Positions 1-12,247 are shown, counted from the stretch's first letter. The stretch is DNA of 64,000 nt from Owenia fusiformis (GCA_903813345.2 CAIIXF020000006.1:6500989-6564988); one strand, 5' to 3'. A program made the numbers and translations. The notes: generated by a model not told the origin, from the letters alone.

Positions 1-256
1 AGCATGAAGTACAACACCTTACTCTGATTTGCTGCTGCATTATTTTGCTTTAAAGTTTGTCTTAAACTTAAATGTCACATTCATTCCAAAACCTAAAAAC
101 AACATTATTTCTTCAAGGTTTTGGGTGGAAAGTGAAGAGAATAACATTTCCAAAAATACACAAAATTTCCAAAATCTGAAATTTTATCATAACTCGCCTA
201 GTTTGAAAGAATTATGTTGAGAATTGTTATATTCCACCTGATTGTTGATTTAAGAA

Positions 257-388
257 ATATAGACCGAAGAGCAGGAGTAATATTGTCAAATGCACCCCGC
301 AGGGCTAGGCACAATCGTTTTCTGTAGCTTTTGTGGCTAGCCCTAGGGGGTGTTTTCGACGATATCACCCCTGCTCTGAGGTCTATAT
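257..388. repeat. Short inverted-repeat element (MITE-like hairpin)
   Basis: Arms of about 55 bases at each end are imperfect reverse complements. The left arm begins atatagaccgaagagcagg and the right arm ends with the complement of atatagacctcagagcagg, around a short loop. The length and hairpin form suggest a non-autonomous DNA transposon. No target duplication was recognised. It lies in the intron upstream of the first visible decarboxylase exon. Confidence 0.6.
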
Positions 389-491
389 TATGATTTGAAC
401 ATGAAAACTTTCCAAAATGTTTCGAATATTCATTATGGTTCATCATTACTATGACCCGCCGTTATGACGTCACACATTACACGTATTACCA

Positions 492-516
492 GGGGTATTC
501 TTCGCGAATATACCCC
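492..516. repeat. Small imperfect palindrome
   Basis: ggggtat and atacccc pair around a ttcgcgaa core, about 40 bases before the first decarboxylase exon. It may be part of a larger degraded element covering roughly 420-550. No function is evident. Confidence 0.35.
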
Positions 517-556
517 AGATGAAATGTTGGCAGTCATGTTTGAATATTGTTTACAG

Positions 557-3500
557 GCACATTCCTCTGTTGAACGAGCTGGTCTTCTAGGACATGTGAA
601 AATAGTGCAACTTCCTGCTGATGAAAAACATAGTTTACGTGGGGACACACTTCAGGAGGCAATCAACAAGGACAGATCACAGGGACTAATACCATGTTTT
701 GTAAGTGTTTATAAAGCCATACCATGAGGCATTTTGTAATAAGGACAGCCATTCTAGCAGGAGTGTCTTCATATTGTCTTCATATGCCAACAAACTTTAC
801 ACTCTCAGATTCCAAAAAACCATTATAGATAAACCATTGTGTGTTTTAGGTTTGTGCAACCTTGGGGACCACAAACTCCTGTGCATTTGACAACACCAAA
901 GAACTTGGGCCTATATGTAAGTCAAAATATTTAGGTGATATAAAATAATCTCTTCATAATACAAAGTAGATTTTACATACCAATGTTTCTCACAATAACT
1001 CCTACTGAAAAAGAACTTAGGCATATATGTAAGTCAATGAATAAATATTAACACTTTGAAATACTACTCTCTCTCTGGGCATTTACTTCACATGGGCATT
1101 TATTTGAAATCGCTTAGCAAGAATACCCATTAAAGAGAGAAATATTAATTTTTCAAGAGAATGGGCATTTGTTAAGAGAGAAAATTGATTTTCTAAGCTA
1201 GTGGAAGTTAACATCTGGATTTCATAATCACCTATGATATAATGAATGTTTACCAATATATACAGTATGACTGTCATCTGAATATTAATTTGCATTTATA
1301 ATCTTCCTATCTTATTTTAAGTTTAACATGTTTTATTCACAATTGGGGATACTCCCAATGGAGAAAGATGTTCCTAGCATGCAATCAAAGAAAAGTATAA
1401 GCATTAGAAATTGTCTATCTTGTGTGCAATACAATTTTCATAGTAATCATAAATATTCTCTTGTTCATTATTGTACATGTACATGTATGTATTATTTGTT
1501 TTTAAACAAATGAATCCTTTCTATGAATATGAATCCTTTTGGCTTGCCCACTTGGCAATTGTGTAGAAGCATTGGCTAAAAAACTCCCATGGTCCTTTAG
1601 AAACAGGGACATTTTTTTAAGAATTAAATTATAGTAACCACATTTTATTCCCCTTAACATACCTAGCTGAACTAGTAATTATACATAAAGGCTAACATTT
1701 TAAGAAGAAATAATAAAAGTAGCATCTATTTCTTGAACAATCCAAAATTCAAATGTATATAATGAAGAAGTTATACCAGAATTCCCATACTTAAAGTGTT
1801 TTTTGTGACGTTATAGGTGAGAAAGAAGGGATTTGGATGCACATTGATGCTGCATATGCTGGAAGTGCCTTCATCTGTCCAGAATATAGATACCTACTGG
1901 ATGGAGTTGAGGTAATGTTTAAAACAATTTTCTTTCCACATGCTTCCATCTAAATTGACAGGATTGAAGAAAAAGTAGAAATGTCATGACATATTTTTCA
2001 TTCTAAATACTGTACTGCAACATTTATACTATCTTTGGAAAAAAGTGATATCTGTGGAATACGGAGAATATTCCACAGATATCACTCTTTTCCATGCATT
2101 TGCTACGCTCACTCATCCAGATAGTGGATAAAAATGATATCCTTCAAAATCATAGGATATCCTATACATATTCTTCATTTTACAGCATGCAATGTCGTTC
2201 AACTTCAACCCTCATAAATGGTTACTGGTGAACTTTGACTGCTCAGCAATGTGGTAAGTTATTTCCCCTATATTTAATGACTAACAAATTAGATAATAGT
2301 AGTTTACATAACAATCATTTGAATATACTACATTGGATGAGTTTCATTTCTCAAAATGATAAGTTGAAATCAGATATGTTCATAGCACATGCATATTACG
2401 TCTTCATTTTTCCCAAAATCTACATTCGGACAACTGTTTGGAGGATACAAAATATTGGACAGCGCAACCTAAATTCACCACAAAAATCACAATATTTTGT
2501 CTTATGTTTTTGTTGTCCGTCATTTAAAAGGTATCCCTCAAAGACACCTTCTGGCGCAGGTTTCAACAAATGATGCATCAACAATGTTTAATCTGACCAA
2601 TGCGTTGGAGGATACAAATATTAGACAAATTGTAAATGCATAGTAAAAGTATTTCATTTTAGGAGTAACACATACTAGATATAGTATCTAACATCATCCT
2701 TTTTGGGAGTTGGTTGCAAACATATTTTGTATATTCGAAAAAGTTCAAGCAAACAATACACAATATGTGCTGTATTTCAGGTTCATTTTAACTGCAATGT
2801 TGTTTCATTATTAAAGCCATTTAAAAAAGTAATCAATATTTTGCAGCACATGTCGCAAGATTTAGTAGAATAACAAAATTAAAATATATCAATTATAAGC
2901 CCATATACAGAACAGAATTAGGTTTTGACTAAAAAATGATAATATCATTTTTGTTTTTATTTATAAATATGCCATGAAATATGTACTTTGTTTTCAGGTT
3001 CAAAGATACCTCACATGTAGTAGAAACATTCAATGTAGATCCTTTATATTTGAAGCATGACGCACAAGGAGGCTCTGTGCCAGACTTCAGGGTGAGAAGA
3101 TACAATCAGTTTAATTTGAATTAATTAGATTCATGGGGTGTCACAGTAAAAGAGCATGCTCATTTGCAATATTGAATATTTTTCACAAAGCCTAGATTTT
3201 TATTTGAAACTTTTCCTTTTAAAGGCTAGGCATGACATGTTGGATAGAAAATGGGCTTTTTGTTTTATTTAAGATTATTTGTGTCACTTTGTAAATTACA
3301 CAGACCAAAACTTGTATTGCACCCCTGTATTTATTTATTTATAGCACTGGCAAATACCATTGGGAAGAAGATTCAGGTCTTTAAAGCTGTGGTTCGTTCT
3401 GAGATTATTTGGTGTAAAGGCACTGCAGGAATACATACGAAAAGTGAGTCTATATTTCTCATGCCTTAAAATTATAGGTTTCAGCTTAATAAGATGGTAG

Positions 3501-4801
3501 GAAGTTGTAGTTCTGAGAGAACATGTGTAAGCAGGTTGACTGCACTGCCATCTTTATTTGAATTTTGTTTCTATCATCAGAAGCCTATGAAATTAACACT
3601 TCACTTTTTATTTGCCTCATAGTGAGAATTATCACACCATTCATCATATGTTTTTTTCTTTTAACCTGAGGTTATATGAATAGTTAATTAAGCCAAACAC
3701 TCATTCTCTTTTTTGTACATGTATGATACCCCTTTGTTAGTGGAACACTTTTCCAAGTCACATAACCTGATAGAGAATGGATTTCAATTTTGAGGTTTCA
3801 ACGGTTCCCACGCTCAATCACTACATTCTATCAGCTTGATGAAGCAAGATGAGGTGTTCCACTTACACAGGTTTTGCAATAAACTGAATGTTGATTTTTT
3901 TATATTTTAGCATATTGCATTGGCCCATGAGTTTGAAGCTTTGGTGGTAAAAGATGACAGGTTTGAGATCACAGCTGAAGTTATCATGGGACTGGTGTGC
4001 TTTAGAATCAAGGTATGTTGTCATTATATTGTTTGTTTCCTCAGTTAAAATACTCAATTCTGATTGACAAAAGAATGGTCACTAGTATTGACTATAATTG
4101 CATTACTGGTTGATTTAGTGTTTGATGATTGAGAAAAAATGTTGAGGGAATATGAATATGGAGTTAAATCTAGTGGCTGGAGTAACTTTTTTTCTTTGAG
4201 CATACAAAACAACTGAAGGCCATCTGCAGTCTTGGTTAACGACCACTTAAATGGGTTAATAGTTGAATGTTATCATTATACTGCATTGTATTCCCGGGAT
4301 TGTATTTGTAAAAAATACCATATGACAGACATCATTGGCCTAAATATTTCAGTTCTCAAAAAAGTACCTTTTTAATAATCAGGTTAAAATCATCAAAACC
4401 ATTTCCTCAACAAGGTCGAGATTGGCTCATTCTAACCAGTCACCTGATCAGCATTGACCAATCACACTTATGTAAAGCTATTATGACTAATATGTCAGGT
4501 CGTGCCATCTAATGAGTCAATAAAAGATATATATAAAGTGTTAGAAATATGCCTGTTGTTTATCATTCCAAACTTCTAACTTTGTAACATGATCTATTTT
4601 CAGGGCCCAAATGAACCAAATGAGAAGCTTCTTAAACTGATCAATGAAGATGGGAGAATCCACCTTGTACCTTCAAAGATCAATGACACATATTTCATCA
4701 GATTTGCTGTGTGTGCAAAATCAACTGAATCCAAGGATATCACATATGCCTGGAGTGTCATCACTGAACTGGCTACAGGAATAATAGAAAACAAACAATG
4801 A
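557..4801 (+). CDS. Tdc: Aromatic amino acid decarboxylase, tyrosine decarboxylase-like (3' part, 8 exons)
   Basis: Group II PLP-dependent decarboxylase that converts aromatic amino acids to amines in the cytosol; the TDC subtype makes tyramine from tyrosine. Exons read by frame and GT-AG sites: 557-700, 850-916, 1817-1911, 2186-2253, 2998-3091, 3345-3443, 3911-4012, 4604-4801. They keep one frame to a TGA stop and give about 288 residues. Visible hallmarks are [10 protein letters not shown] (His that stacks on PLP), ATLGTT, DAAYAG, NPHKW (PLP Lys, codon 2216-2218), the loop Tyr in DPLYLKH, and [16 protein letters not shown]. The retained His and loop Tyr argue for a true decarboxylase rather than an aldehyde synthase. 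[11 protein letters not shown] and IHLVPSKI resemble invertebrate TDC more than DDC or HDC, by memory only. The N-terminal half lies left of the window. Family call is near certain; subtype is moderate. Confidence 0.9.
2041..2091. repeat. Near-perfect palindrome in decarboxylase intron
   Basis: agtgatatctgtggaata and its reverse complement are separated by about 8 bases. It is a compact cruciform-capable sequence in the intron between the exons ending at 1911 and starting at 2186. Confidence 0.7.
3736..3880. repeat. Divergent copy of the gtggaacacct dispersed element
   Basis: Starts with gttagtggaacactttt and ends with aggtgttccacttacacaggttt, the same terminal words as clearer copies at 18838-19012 and 45354-45536. 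The middle is unrelated or decayed. It sits in an intron of the decarboxylase gene. Confidence 0.4.
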
Positions 4802-5370
4802 TATATATTTATTAGGCCTAGTGAATGTATGTACAGGGTGGACCAAAAAAGTTTAACATTTTTATTTTTTCCAAATGATTTATGATATTCTAATTTATTA
4901 GCAAAATAGACCTTTCTTTTAACCCCTATCACCTTTATGTCCCATGGTCTTATATGTCATAACTTGAGAATCGTAAAATGTTTAAATAATATTCTGATGA
5001 GGACTCAACATGAGCACGGTTCTCAGAAATTTTGGAATCAATATACATGTAGCATACAATATACATACAACTTATCTGTATATCAATGTAACACCTCTTT
5101 TGATGATGCAGATCCTTACATGTATCCATGGGATGTATCTCAAAAATGTGGACATGGGATAAACTCAAATATCTCAAGTGTTAGGCTGATGTAAGCATAA
5201 AACTATTTTGAAAGTATCTTGTCTCTAGATTTTGTGTATACTGTAAAATAGTAGGATGTTTACCAAATGAGATTTATTGTTAAAGCCTAGTCAAGGGCAA
5301 CGCCCACTTTATTTAAATGTTGTAATTTCATTGTATTGGATTCATTGAATAGTTTATCATGAATGGACCA

Positions 5371-5376
5371 AATAAA
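5371..5376 (+). promoter_or_regulatory. Probable polyadenylation signal of the decarboxylase gene
   Basis: AATAAA lies about 570 bases after the stop codon at 4801, in AT-rich sequence without further coding exons. It is the first canonical hexamer with this spacing that I noticed. Confidence 0.45.
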
Positions 5377-5730
5377 TGTATATCTCTGAATAAGATAACC
5401 TCATTTTATTTTCAATTTCTGTTAATGTTCAAGGTGACAAGCGCAGTAGGTAAACAATTTTATTGTTAAAGGCTTGTCAAAGGCTACACTGATTTTTAGA
5501 AATAAGGTCATCATCTTACTGTACAATGAGAGACATATGATAACGTATTATATGTTTCTGATACAATATATTTTGAAGCATGTTGATAGACTGATTACTT
5601 ATTCAAAAGGACAAAAGTACATGTATATGTAACCAACCATGATGTAAACAAAACTTGTCTAACAACTATATTACCCAAACTCAAGAAACTACAATCCAGG
5701 CTATGATTACAATCCAAAAACCAACTCTAA

Positions 5731-6650
5731 TACAGGGTGTTCAAAAAAAAACGCGACCCAAGGAAATCGCTATATCTTGGAAAATACTCATCCAATTATG
5801 TTCATATTTTCAGGAAAGAAAGAAGAGACTGTTTATGTATAGCCCCTTTTGTTAGTTAGTTGCAAAACATGATGTCTTGGACACTTGCTCAAAAGACAGT
5901 TGTACTAGCAAAATGCGAAAAACGTGAATGGAAAATCACTATATCTTGGAAAATACTAATTCAATTATGTTCATTTTTTCAGGAAAAGAAAGAAGAAACT
6001 TTGTATGTATAGCTCCTGTAGTCAGTAAGTTGTAAAACATAATGCCTTGGACACCTGCTCAAATGACAGTTGTTCTAGGAAAACACGAAAACCCAGTCAG
6101 AGGTGACAGCCACAGAAATAAAACCAAATAACTTTCTAACCATGCTGTTTTGGCACTTCAGATTTGGCACAAATTATTGTCATTCAATCTGTGGTGAATT
6201 TGTGGAGTTTCATCAAAATCACTCCAGGGACTTTACAGTCATGGTCAAAATGCCTTCTTAAGTCTCCCTGAACCAGTCGTTTGACTGCGATTTGAAAGTA
6301 TTTCAACCATGACTGTAAAGTCCCTGTAGTGATTTTGATTTCACTCTACAGATTTACCAAACAGTGAATGAAGATGATTTGTGCGAAATTTGAAGAGCCA
6401 AAACACTATGGTTAGAAAGTTATTTAATTTTTTGAGGTTGCAGTCACCCCTGACTGCGTTTTTCGTATTTTCCTAGTACAACTGTCTTTTGAGCAGGTGT
6501 CCAAGGCATCATGTTTTACAACTAACCATTTACAGGAGCTATACATACACAGTCTCTTCTTTATTTCCTGAAAATATGAACATAATTGAACCAGTATTTT
6601 TCAAGATATAGCGATTTCTTTGGGTTGCGTTTTTTTTTGAACACCCTGTA
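5731..6650. mobile_element. 920-bp foldback element with TA target duplication (Tc1/mariner-type MITE)
   Basis: Both ends read TACAGGGTGTTCAAAAAAAA in inverted orientation, and the arms stay complementary almost to the centre near 6270. The termini fit TA|CAGGGTG...CACCCTG|TA, typical of Tc1/mariner insertion. The left arm carries a tandem duplication of about 175 bases: the phrase tatatcttggaaaatact occurs near 5770 and again near 5940. The right arm has it once. No transposase ORF is present. Confidence 0.8.
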
Positions 6651-6784
6651 GTATAGTGTCATAAAAAGATGGCAGTACCCTACTAACTTCTTTATATCAG
6701 CCTAAAACATGAGTGGAATCATTGATCATCTCTAGCCATTTTAAAGAATTCTGCTTAATAAATTATTCCAAATCCAGAAATACC

Positions 6785-7410
6785 AGGGCTCAAACCCCCT
6801 CCCCCAGTACCCCTGCCAATCTGGAAGCTAAGAATGGGGGACCCACATTTCAGGATTTTGGGCCCCTAAAACCCATAACTGGGCCCAAATTTTGAAAAAT
6901 AAGGCCAATTGTTGATAATTTGGCTAAAAGTTAAATAATAAGGCACTAAAAGGCCAAGTCATGCCAAAAAGGGCCCACCAATGAGGCCATACAAAATTTT
7001 TGCCCCCCCCCCCCTCCGCCACAAATGGCAATTCTGACAATCCAGAGGGGAAGTGGCACCAAAATTGGCGCAGAGAAAAAATTTGGCCCAAATTCTTAAA
7101 AATAATGCCCTAATTTAAAAAAACAATGCCCAGTAATGCCATTTATCTCAATCGCCAAGTTTATGTGAGCAAGAGCAGGAAAACTTGTTGGCCCCTATAA
7201 CCTAGGATTGGGCCCAAATTTTGAAAAATTAATGTACATTTTTGTCGATTTGGCCAGAAATTAAATAATAAGGCCCTAGGAGGCCAGGTAATGCCCAAAA
7301 AGGCCCTTTGAGAATTTTGCGCTCCCTGGCATGGCCCCCTAGGCCCTGGATCCGCTATTGATGGGTATGTTTCACAAAACACATAGGGCGATCCTGACAA
7401 TCAAGAGGGG
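6785..7410. repeat. Degenerate dispersed repeat rich in ggccc words
   Basis: Phrases such as gggcccaaattttgaaaaat and ataaggccctaggaggccag recur with small changes at 6870-6960 and 7205-7300. Poly-C and poly-G runs lie between them. Related sequence occurs at 7700-8115 and 15295-15375. All frames are broken; this is a decayed repeat rather than a gene. Confidence 0.55.
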
Positions 7411-7699
7411 AAGTGGCCCCAAAATGTCCAGAAGCACTCGTTGCCATAAGTCGCGCCCTCAAAACCCGGGTTTGCCGTCATCCAAACCCACCTTTGCAAA
7501 AAAACGAACGGTGCATTATTTGACTCGTTCGTGTTATTTTCGAGAGTTTTCAAACCAGAATTTTCATTGCTTTTATTAGAAGGGTTCCTCTTAATTAACT
7601 CTTAACTATGGATATGTTGACTTAAATGCAACTGACTTTTAAAGAGATGTTTTGCGCATAGGGTTATGAATGAAGTAACTAGTATGATGAACAAGCTCA

Positions 7700-8115
7700 C
7701 TGGCGGATCTGGGGGGGGGGGAGACAGCCCCCCCCCCTCCTTGGGTGGGCCCAGAAAAAATTAAGCCCCAAAAAGCCCAAAACGAGTGGGCCTTTTTGGA
7801 CATTGCTGGGCCTTTTTTACTGTTTTGTCAGCCTTGAAATTTGCACCCCCCCCCTCCCCCTTTGTTGGTTTCTGGATCTGCCCCTGAAGGCAGTGGCCCT
7901 GAAGGCAAGGGGGGATTTTAGTCTGTAAAAAAATTTCTTAGCTTGCACCCTTTAAACCAAAAATTGGGTCCAATTTTTCAAACAAAGTTAAGGCCCATTT
8001 TTGATAAATTGGCCAAAAATGCCCTATAAAGGCCAAATTATGCCCAAAATACCCATTTCTTAAGGCCTTCCCAAAAAATTTGGGTCCAAAAAGTTAAAAA
8101 AATCTGGGGGGGGGG
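7700..8115. repeat. Second copy of the ggccc dispersed repeat
   Basis: It opens with ggcggatctgggggggggg and contains aaattgggtccaatttttca and aggccaaattatgcccaaaa, matching the copy at 6785-7410. It closes with another poly-G run. Homopolymer tracts here are likely assembly trouble spots. Confidence 0.5.
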
Positions 8116-8621
8116 GCAGGTCCTAGTGTTTTTTTAGTGCAATTAGTAAATTCATTGCCAGGTTTGTGAAATGGATTAATTTTAGCAAAATGAAGTATAT
8201 CTGTTGGCACAATCAAGCACAATTGTCACAATCAATCTCTATCTAAAATCACTATATCATGTCATGCCATATCATGATCAAATCCCTTCAAGAGATCTTT
8301 TTATTGGATCTAGTAATGCAAATGAGGAGTTGTACATTTAAAATGGAATCATGTTTAATCATGTTAATGGGAATGAATTGAAGAGATGAAGAGAACATTA
8401 ACAAGTAAATACAATATCAAGTCATTTGGGAGTTGAACCCAAACCAAAGAATATTACTTCCTTGGTGAAGCCCACACAACTTTGAACAATATTGTATAAA
8501 CACATTTATGTTCATTTTTGACAAACTTGCCCTCTGCTTTTACAAGGACTTGGGACCTTCTAGCTAGGCTAGGTAGCATTACAAGTTTGTCGGTCTTCAC
8601 TCTTCACTAAACTTGGACACT

Positions 8622-8955
8622 CTATTGCTTAGTGGCTTTGCCGTCCATCTTGTTCTTCTCCACTCTTTTCCTATAGGATTTTGTACTCCTGGGTATCGCG
8701 ACTTTAGGAACAAAGGCCAGATTAACCAGGACACAGCTAGTCCCTGGAGTAGGAGCAATCATAACATACCTTGGAGCAGGAGCTGGAGGAGCACTTGCAC
8801 TGGAGGTGAATGAAATCAAGGGTTGGTTGAGGTTTAAAGGCAAGAGTATCAGGAAGAATCCTCCTGTTCACTCGTGACATTCCTTCACCAGCTGAGTTCT
8901 TGGGAAGATCGAACATGTTGGGATCATCCACGTTGGCTGAGGGCAATGCTGCCAC
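8622..8955 (-). pseudogene. Possible coding fragment, two overlapping minus-strand frames
   Basis: Two minus-strand open frames overlap by about 100 bases. One covers 8955-8737 (starts MAALPSANVDDPNMFDLPKN). The other ends at 8622 with KMDGKATKQ and a stop. Joined across a one-base shift they would give a single polypeptide with an alanine/proline-rich middle, which suggests a broken exon. I recognise no family. It could be the 3' end of the broken gene at 10480-13863, or chance. Confidence 0.2.
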
Positions 8956-9046
8956 CTTCTTGTCCTACGGGAAGGGATCTGCTGATGAAGCACTTGCACT
9001 TGACAGGGGTATCCTATCCTAGAGTGTTTCACCAGTTTCAACTAAT

Positions 9047-9165
9047 TTTTCAAATCAAGATGGAGTTTTGCCTAGTTGGTCTCCTGGTAAGGAGACAATT
9101 TTTGTGCTTGCTTTCCTCCACAAGGAGATCAACTGGGCAAAACTCCATCTTGATCTGAAAAAACG
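9047..9165. repeat. Short inverted-repeat element
   Basis: tcaagatggagttttgcc and its reverse complement bound a segment of about 115 bases. The inner arms (tggtctcctggtaaggag and the complement of ctttcctccacaaggaga) also pair. MITE-sized hairpin. Confidence 0.6.
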
Positions 9166-9399
9166 TTAACAAGACACAGTGATAAATATCGCACTTTGAA
9201 GAGCAAACTGGCCACCATGCAATTTACCCATGGCCAGCATGGCCAAAACCTAATCAGACCTTGGCACTAGTCTGCTCTTGCATCTGTAAACATTTCAAGT
9301 TGACGTCAAGGTTAGCGGTTTTCCTGCAATTTTGATGACAAGAATTTATTTGTAGTCTTGAACTTTGGGAAAATTTAGATAACATTGTTTGTGACCTAA

Positions 9400-10110
9400 T
9401 TTGATGACCTTCGACCTTGAAAATTTCCTAAATTTAAATCCAAAATATCAATTTAGAAAATCAACTTTTTTGACCTTTTCAAGGTCACTGAAGGTGAATG
9501 AAAGGTCAAATCTGTTACCTAGTTTAATGACCTTCACCTTCGACCTTGAAAATTTCACTTTTTCAGACCTCAGTAGGTGTTTTGTAATTATGCTGACCTA
9601 AATTTAAATCCAAAATATCAATTTAGAAAATCAACTTTTTTGACCTTTTCAAGGTCACTGAAGGTGGATGAAAGGTCAAATCTGAAATCTAAGGTCAGAT
9701 TTGAACTTCTGAGAACTTGTAGATGTTTTTAAAAAAAAAATTGGTCAATTTGGAGCAAGTTGAAAAATAAAAAATGGCCGCCAAATTGAAAAATTCAAAA
9801 TGGCCACCATGTAATTCAGCCAGCATACCCAAAACCTAATCAGATCTTGGCAATAGCCTGCTCTTGCATCTGTAAACTTTCAAGTTGAACGGATAAGTGG
9901 TTTTCCTGGAATTTTGATGACAAGATTTGTTGAAAAATTCAAAATGGCCACCACGTAGTTTACCCAGCATGCCCTTAACCTAATCAGATCTTGGTACTAG
10001 TCTGGTCTTGCATCTGTAAAAATTTCAAGTTGAACAGGTAAGCAGTTATCCTGGAAATTTGATGACAAGATTTGGTTTATGTGCCGCCTGCCCGCCCGCC
10101 CAACAGCACA
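9400..10110. repeat. AGGTCA-rich repeat cluster
   Basis: A block of about 90 bases containing ttgaccttttcaaggtcact occurs twice (about 9425-9510 and 9596-9685). A unit at 9690-9760 (ttctgagaacttgtagatg ... ggagcaagttgaaaa) is clearly related to the satellite at 21640-23420. A second motif, ttcaaaatggccaccatg, recurs at 9795 and 9940. The block ends in gccgcctgcccgcccgcccaa, like the GC-rich edge next to the larger satellite. Confidence 0.65.
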
Positions 10111-10179
10111 AGACGACGACAATATAGCACTTTTTCAAAATGCGATAAAAAGGGAAACACTCTAGGGTATCCCCTGTTC

Positions 10180-10461
10180 TGTCCTATGTCATTCCTTTCA
10201 TGTCTATTTTCTAAAAATCCACAAAGTGTACACTTTATTTCAGGAAAACTAAAGATATTTAAAATAATCTATTATTTGGGAGAATTTAAACATTTTTCAC
10301 TCGTTTTTGCATTTTGAATCTGTCCTATGTCATTCCTTTCATGTCTATTTTCTAAAAATCCACAAAGTGTACACTTTATTTCAGGAAAACTAAAGATATT
10401 TAAAATAATCTATTATTTGGGAGAATTTAAACATTTTTCACTCATTTTTGCATTTTGAATC
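10180..10461. repeat. 141-bp direct tandem duplication, two near-identical units
   Basis: The unit starting tgtcctatgtcattccttt occurs at 10180-10320 and 10321-10461. I saw one difference (actcgttttt against actcattttt). This is a recent local duplication or an assembly duplication. Confidence 0.85.
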
Positions 10462-11149
10462 CATTTTAACTTCACCAATTTATAACATATCGTGAATCTT
10501 CTGGGAATATCGTATTTGGAATTGTAAGGAATAGATTGGTAGGTCAACTGTACATGTTGCTAGTAATTTTTTCATCCCTATAGATCTGATTCTGCCTTTA
10601 AGTACAGCAACACTCTCCTTCCTTTTCTTATCATCAATCCTGAAAAATAGTGTAATGTAACATTAGACTGAATGAATATTTTAATATATCGGTTGATAAA
10701 AAAAAACTAATTTGCTACAATTTCACAATTTACTCTAGATTGTGGCTACAGAGTTGCGGTATCATTTTTCAACATGTTCAATGAACAATAATTCATTATT
10801 TTTTCTTTAAAATTAATGTTTTTCAATGCGAAAGACTGTAATTGGTTTAAATGAATGATGTACTTCCATAAAGTCAATGTGGCATTGTTGATGTGAAACA
10901 GCTGAATCTGTGTTCTGCTCATAACATCTGCATCTTTCACTACCTTTCTTCTAATCTCATTGTAGGATTTTACAATGAGGTTCAACCTCATCTCCTTCAC
11001 ACCAGCCACCTGGGTGGATCCAGGGTGAATTTCCAAGAGGGGTCTCATCACAGCCTCCATATATCTGTTGTGGTCTGGTGATCTGGCTACAACACCTTGG
11101 GTCAAGAATGCCCTAACTAAGAATGCAAAAATCTACGATGTATAAAACA

Positions 11150-11983
11150 CACCCTTGGTATACGCAGCTAACGAAAATTGACCGGTACGGGTCAAAAGCT
11201 GGACTGGTACGGGTTAACGGTTTTATTTGAATTTAAAATAGCCATAACTTGCTCAATATTGACTTCCTCGTGTCTAATTTAAAATATATGATGCCTCCCG
11301 ATGCTTTTAAGTACCCCAATTTTTTACAGATTTTTAAATGCGCATTTATGCTCTTTTCTCTCGAGAACGACTGTCTCATTTTCACGATAACTTTTATTTA
11401 GTACTTCTGACATATAAGATCTATTTTTCCCCATCAAGGTATGATGTAAATGACATGCTATTTACATCTTGTGAGTTTCAATGACGCGCGTTTAATTTTA
11501 TAAAAAATGCCAAACTTTGTGACAAAGAATTTCATCACCTATTGCCCCGAACCGGTCCGTCTTCTCGCTGCAAGCAGGATGAAATTCTTTGTCACAAAGT
11601 TTGGCATTTTTTATAAAATCAAACGCGCGTGATTGAAACTCACAAGATGTAAATAGCATGTCATTTACATCATACCTTGATGGGGAAAAATAGATCTTAT
11701 ATGTTAGAAGTACTAAATAAAAGTTATCGTGAAAATGAGACAGTCGTTCTCGAGAGAAAAGAGCATAAATGCGCATTTAGAGAGTTTTGTTCCGTTTAAA
11801 AATCTGTAAAAAATTGGGGTACTAAAAAGCATCGGGAGGCATCATATATTTTAAATTAGACACGAGGAAGTCAATATTGAGCAAGTTATGGCTATTTTAA
11901 ATTCAAATAAAACCGTTAACCCGTACCGGTCCAGCTTTTGACCCGTACCGGTCAATTTTCGTAAGCTGCGTATACCAAGGGTG
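11150..11983. mobile_element. 834-bp foldback element, CAC...GTG termini, 5-bp target duplication
   Basis: The ends are CACCCTTGGTATACGCAGC and its complement. The arms of about 390 bases pair nearly perfectly to a short loop near 11545-11575 that contains gaaccggtccgtc. The element is flanked by aaaca at 11145-11149 and aaaca at 11984-11988. A CAC start with a 5-bp duplication fits the Transib superfamily; no transposase is present. Inference: a non-autonomous element mobilised in trans. Confidence 0.8.
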
Positions 11984-12117
11984 AAACATAAAATTTAATT
12001 TCTCTGCTATATATATTATAAGACCCATCAAAGCAGTATTCACATATGCTAATATTTAAAAAATTCTCTGAGACAGTCTGCATTGTCAGACACTACAAAA
12101 TTATTTATCAAATAGAT

Positions 12118-12247
12118 AAAGGCCCCATGTCAAGTTTGGATATATAGTTTTAATCATTTAAATATTACTTTTAATGACTTAAAAAACTATTTAGATAGGT
12201 TGCTCACTTTGTAATTTACAAATATTTGAATTTTAAATGGGGCCTTT
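12118..12247. repeat. Short MITE with aaaggccccat termini
   Basis: Starts aaaggccccat and ends atggggccttt, about 130 bases. The right flank is TTAA and the left is ATAA. The termini match the larger element at 30428-31339, so this may be a short member of the same TTAA-targeting family. Confidence 0.55.

Noticed and set aside
464-556. Met at 464 as start of the decarboxylase
   Set aside because: The protein before AHSSVE does not match the family, and a good acceptor (ttacag) ends at 556, so this is intron; the real 5' exons lie outside.
3081-3352. Phe in PDFRHWQ where human DDC has Tyr, suggesting conversion to an aldehyde synthase
   Set aside because: Counting from the PLP Lys, the catalytic loop Tyr is the one in DPLYLKH, which is conserved here.
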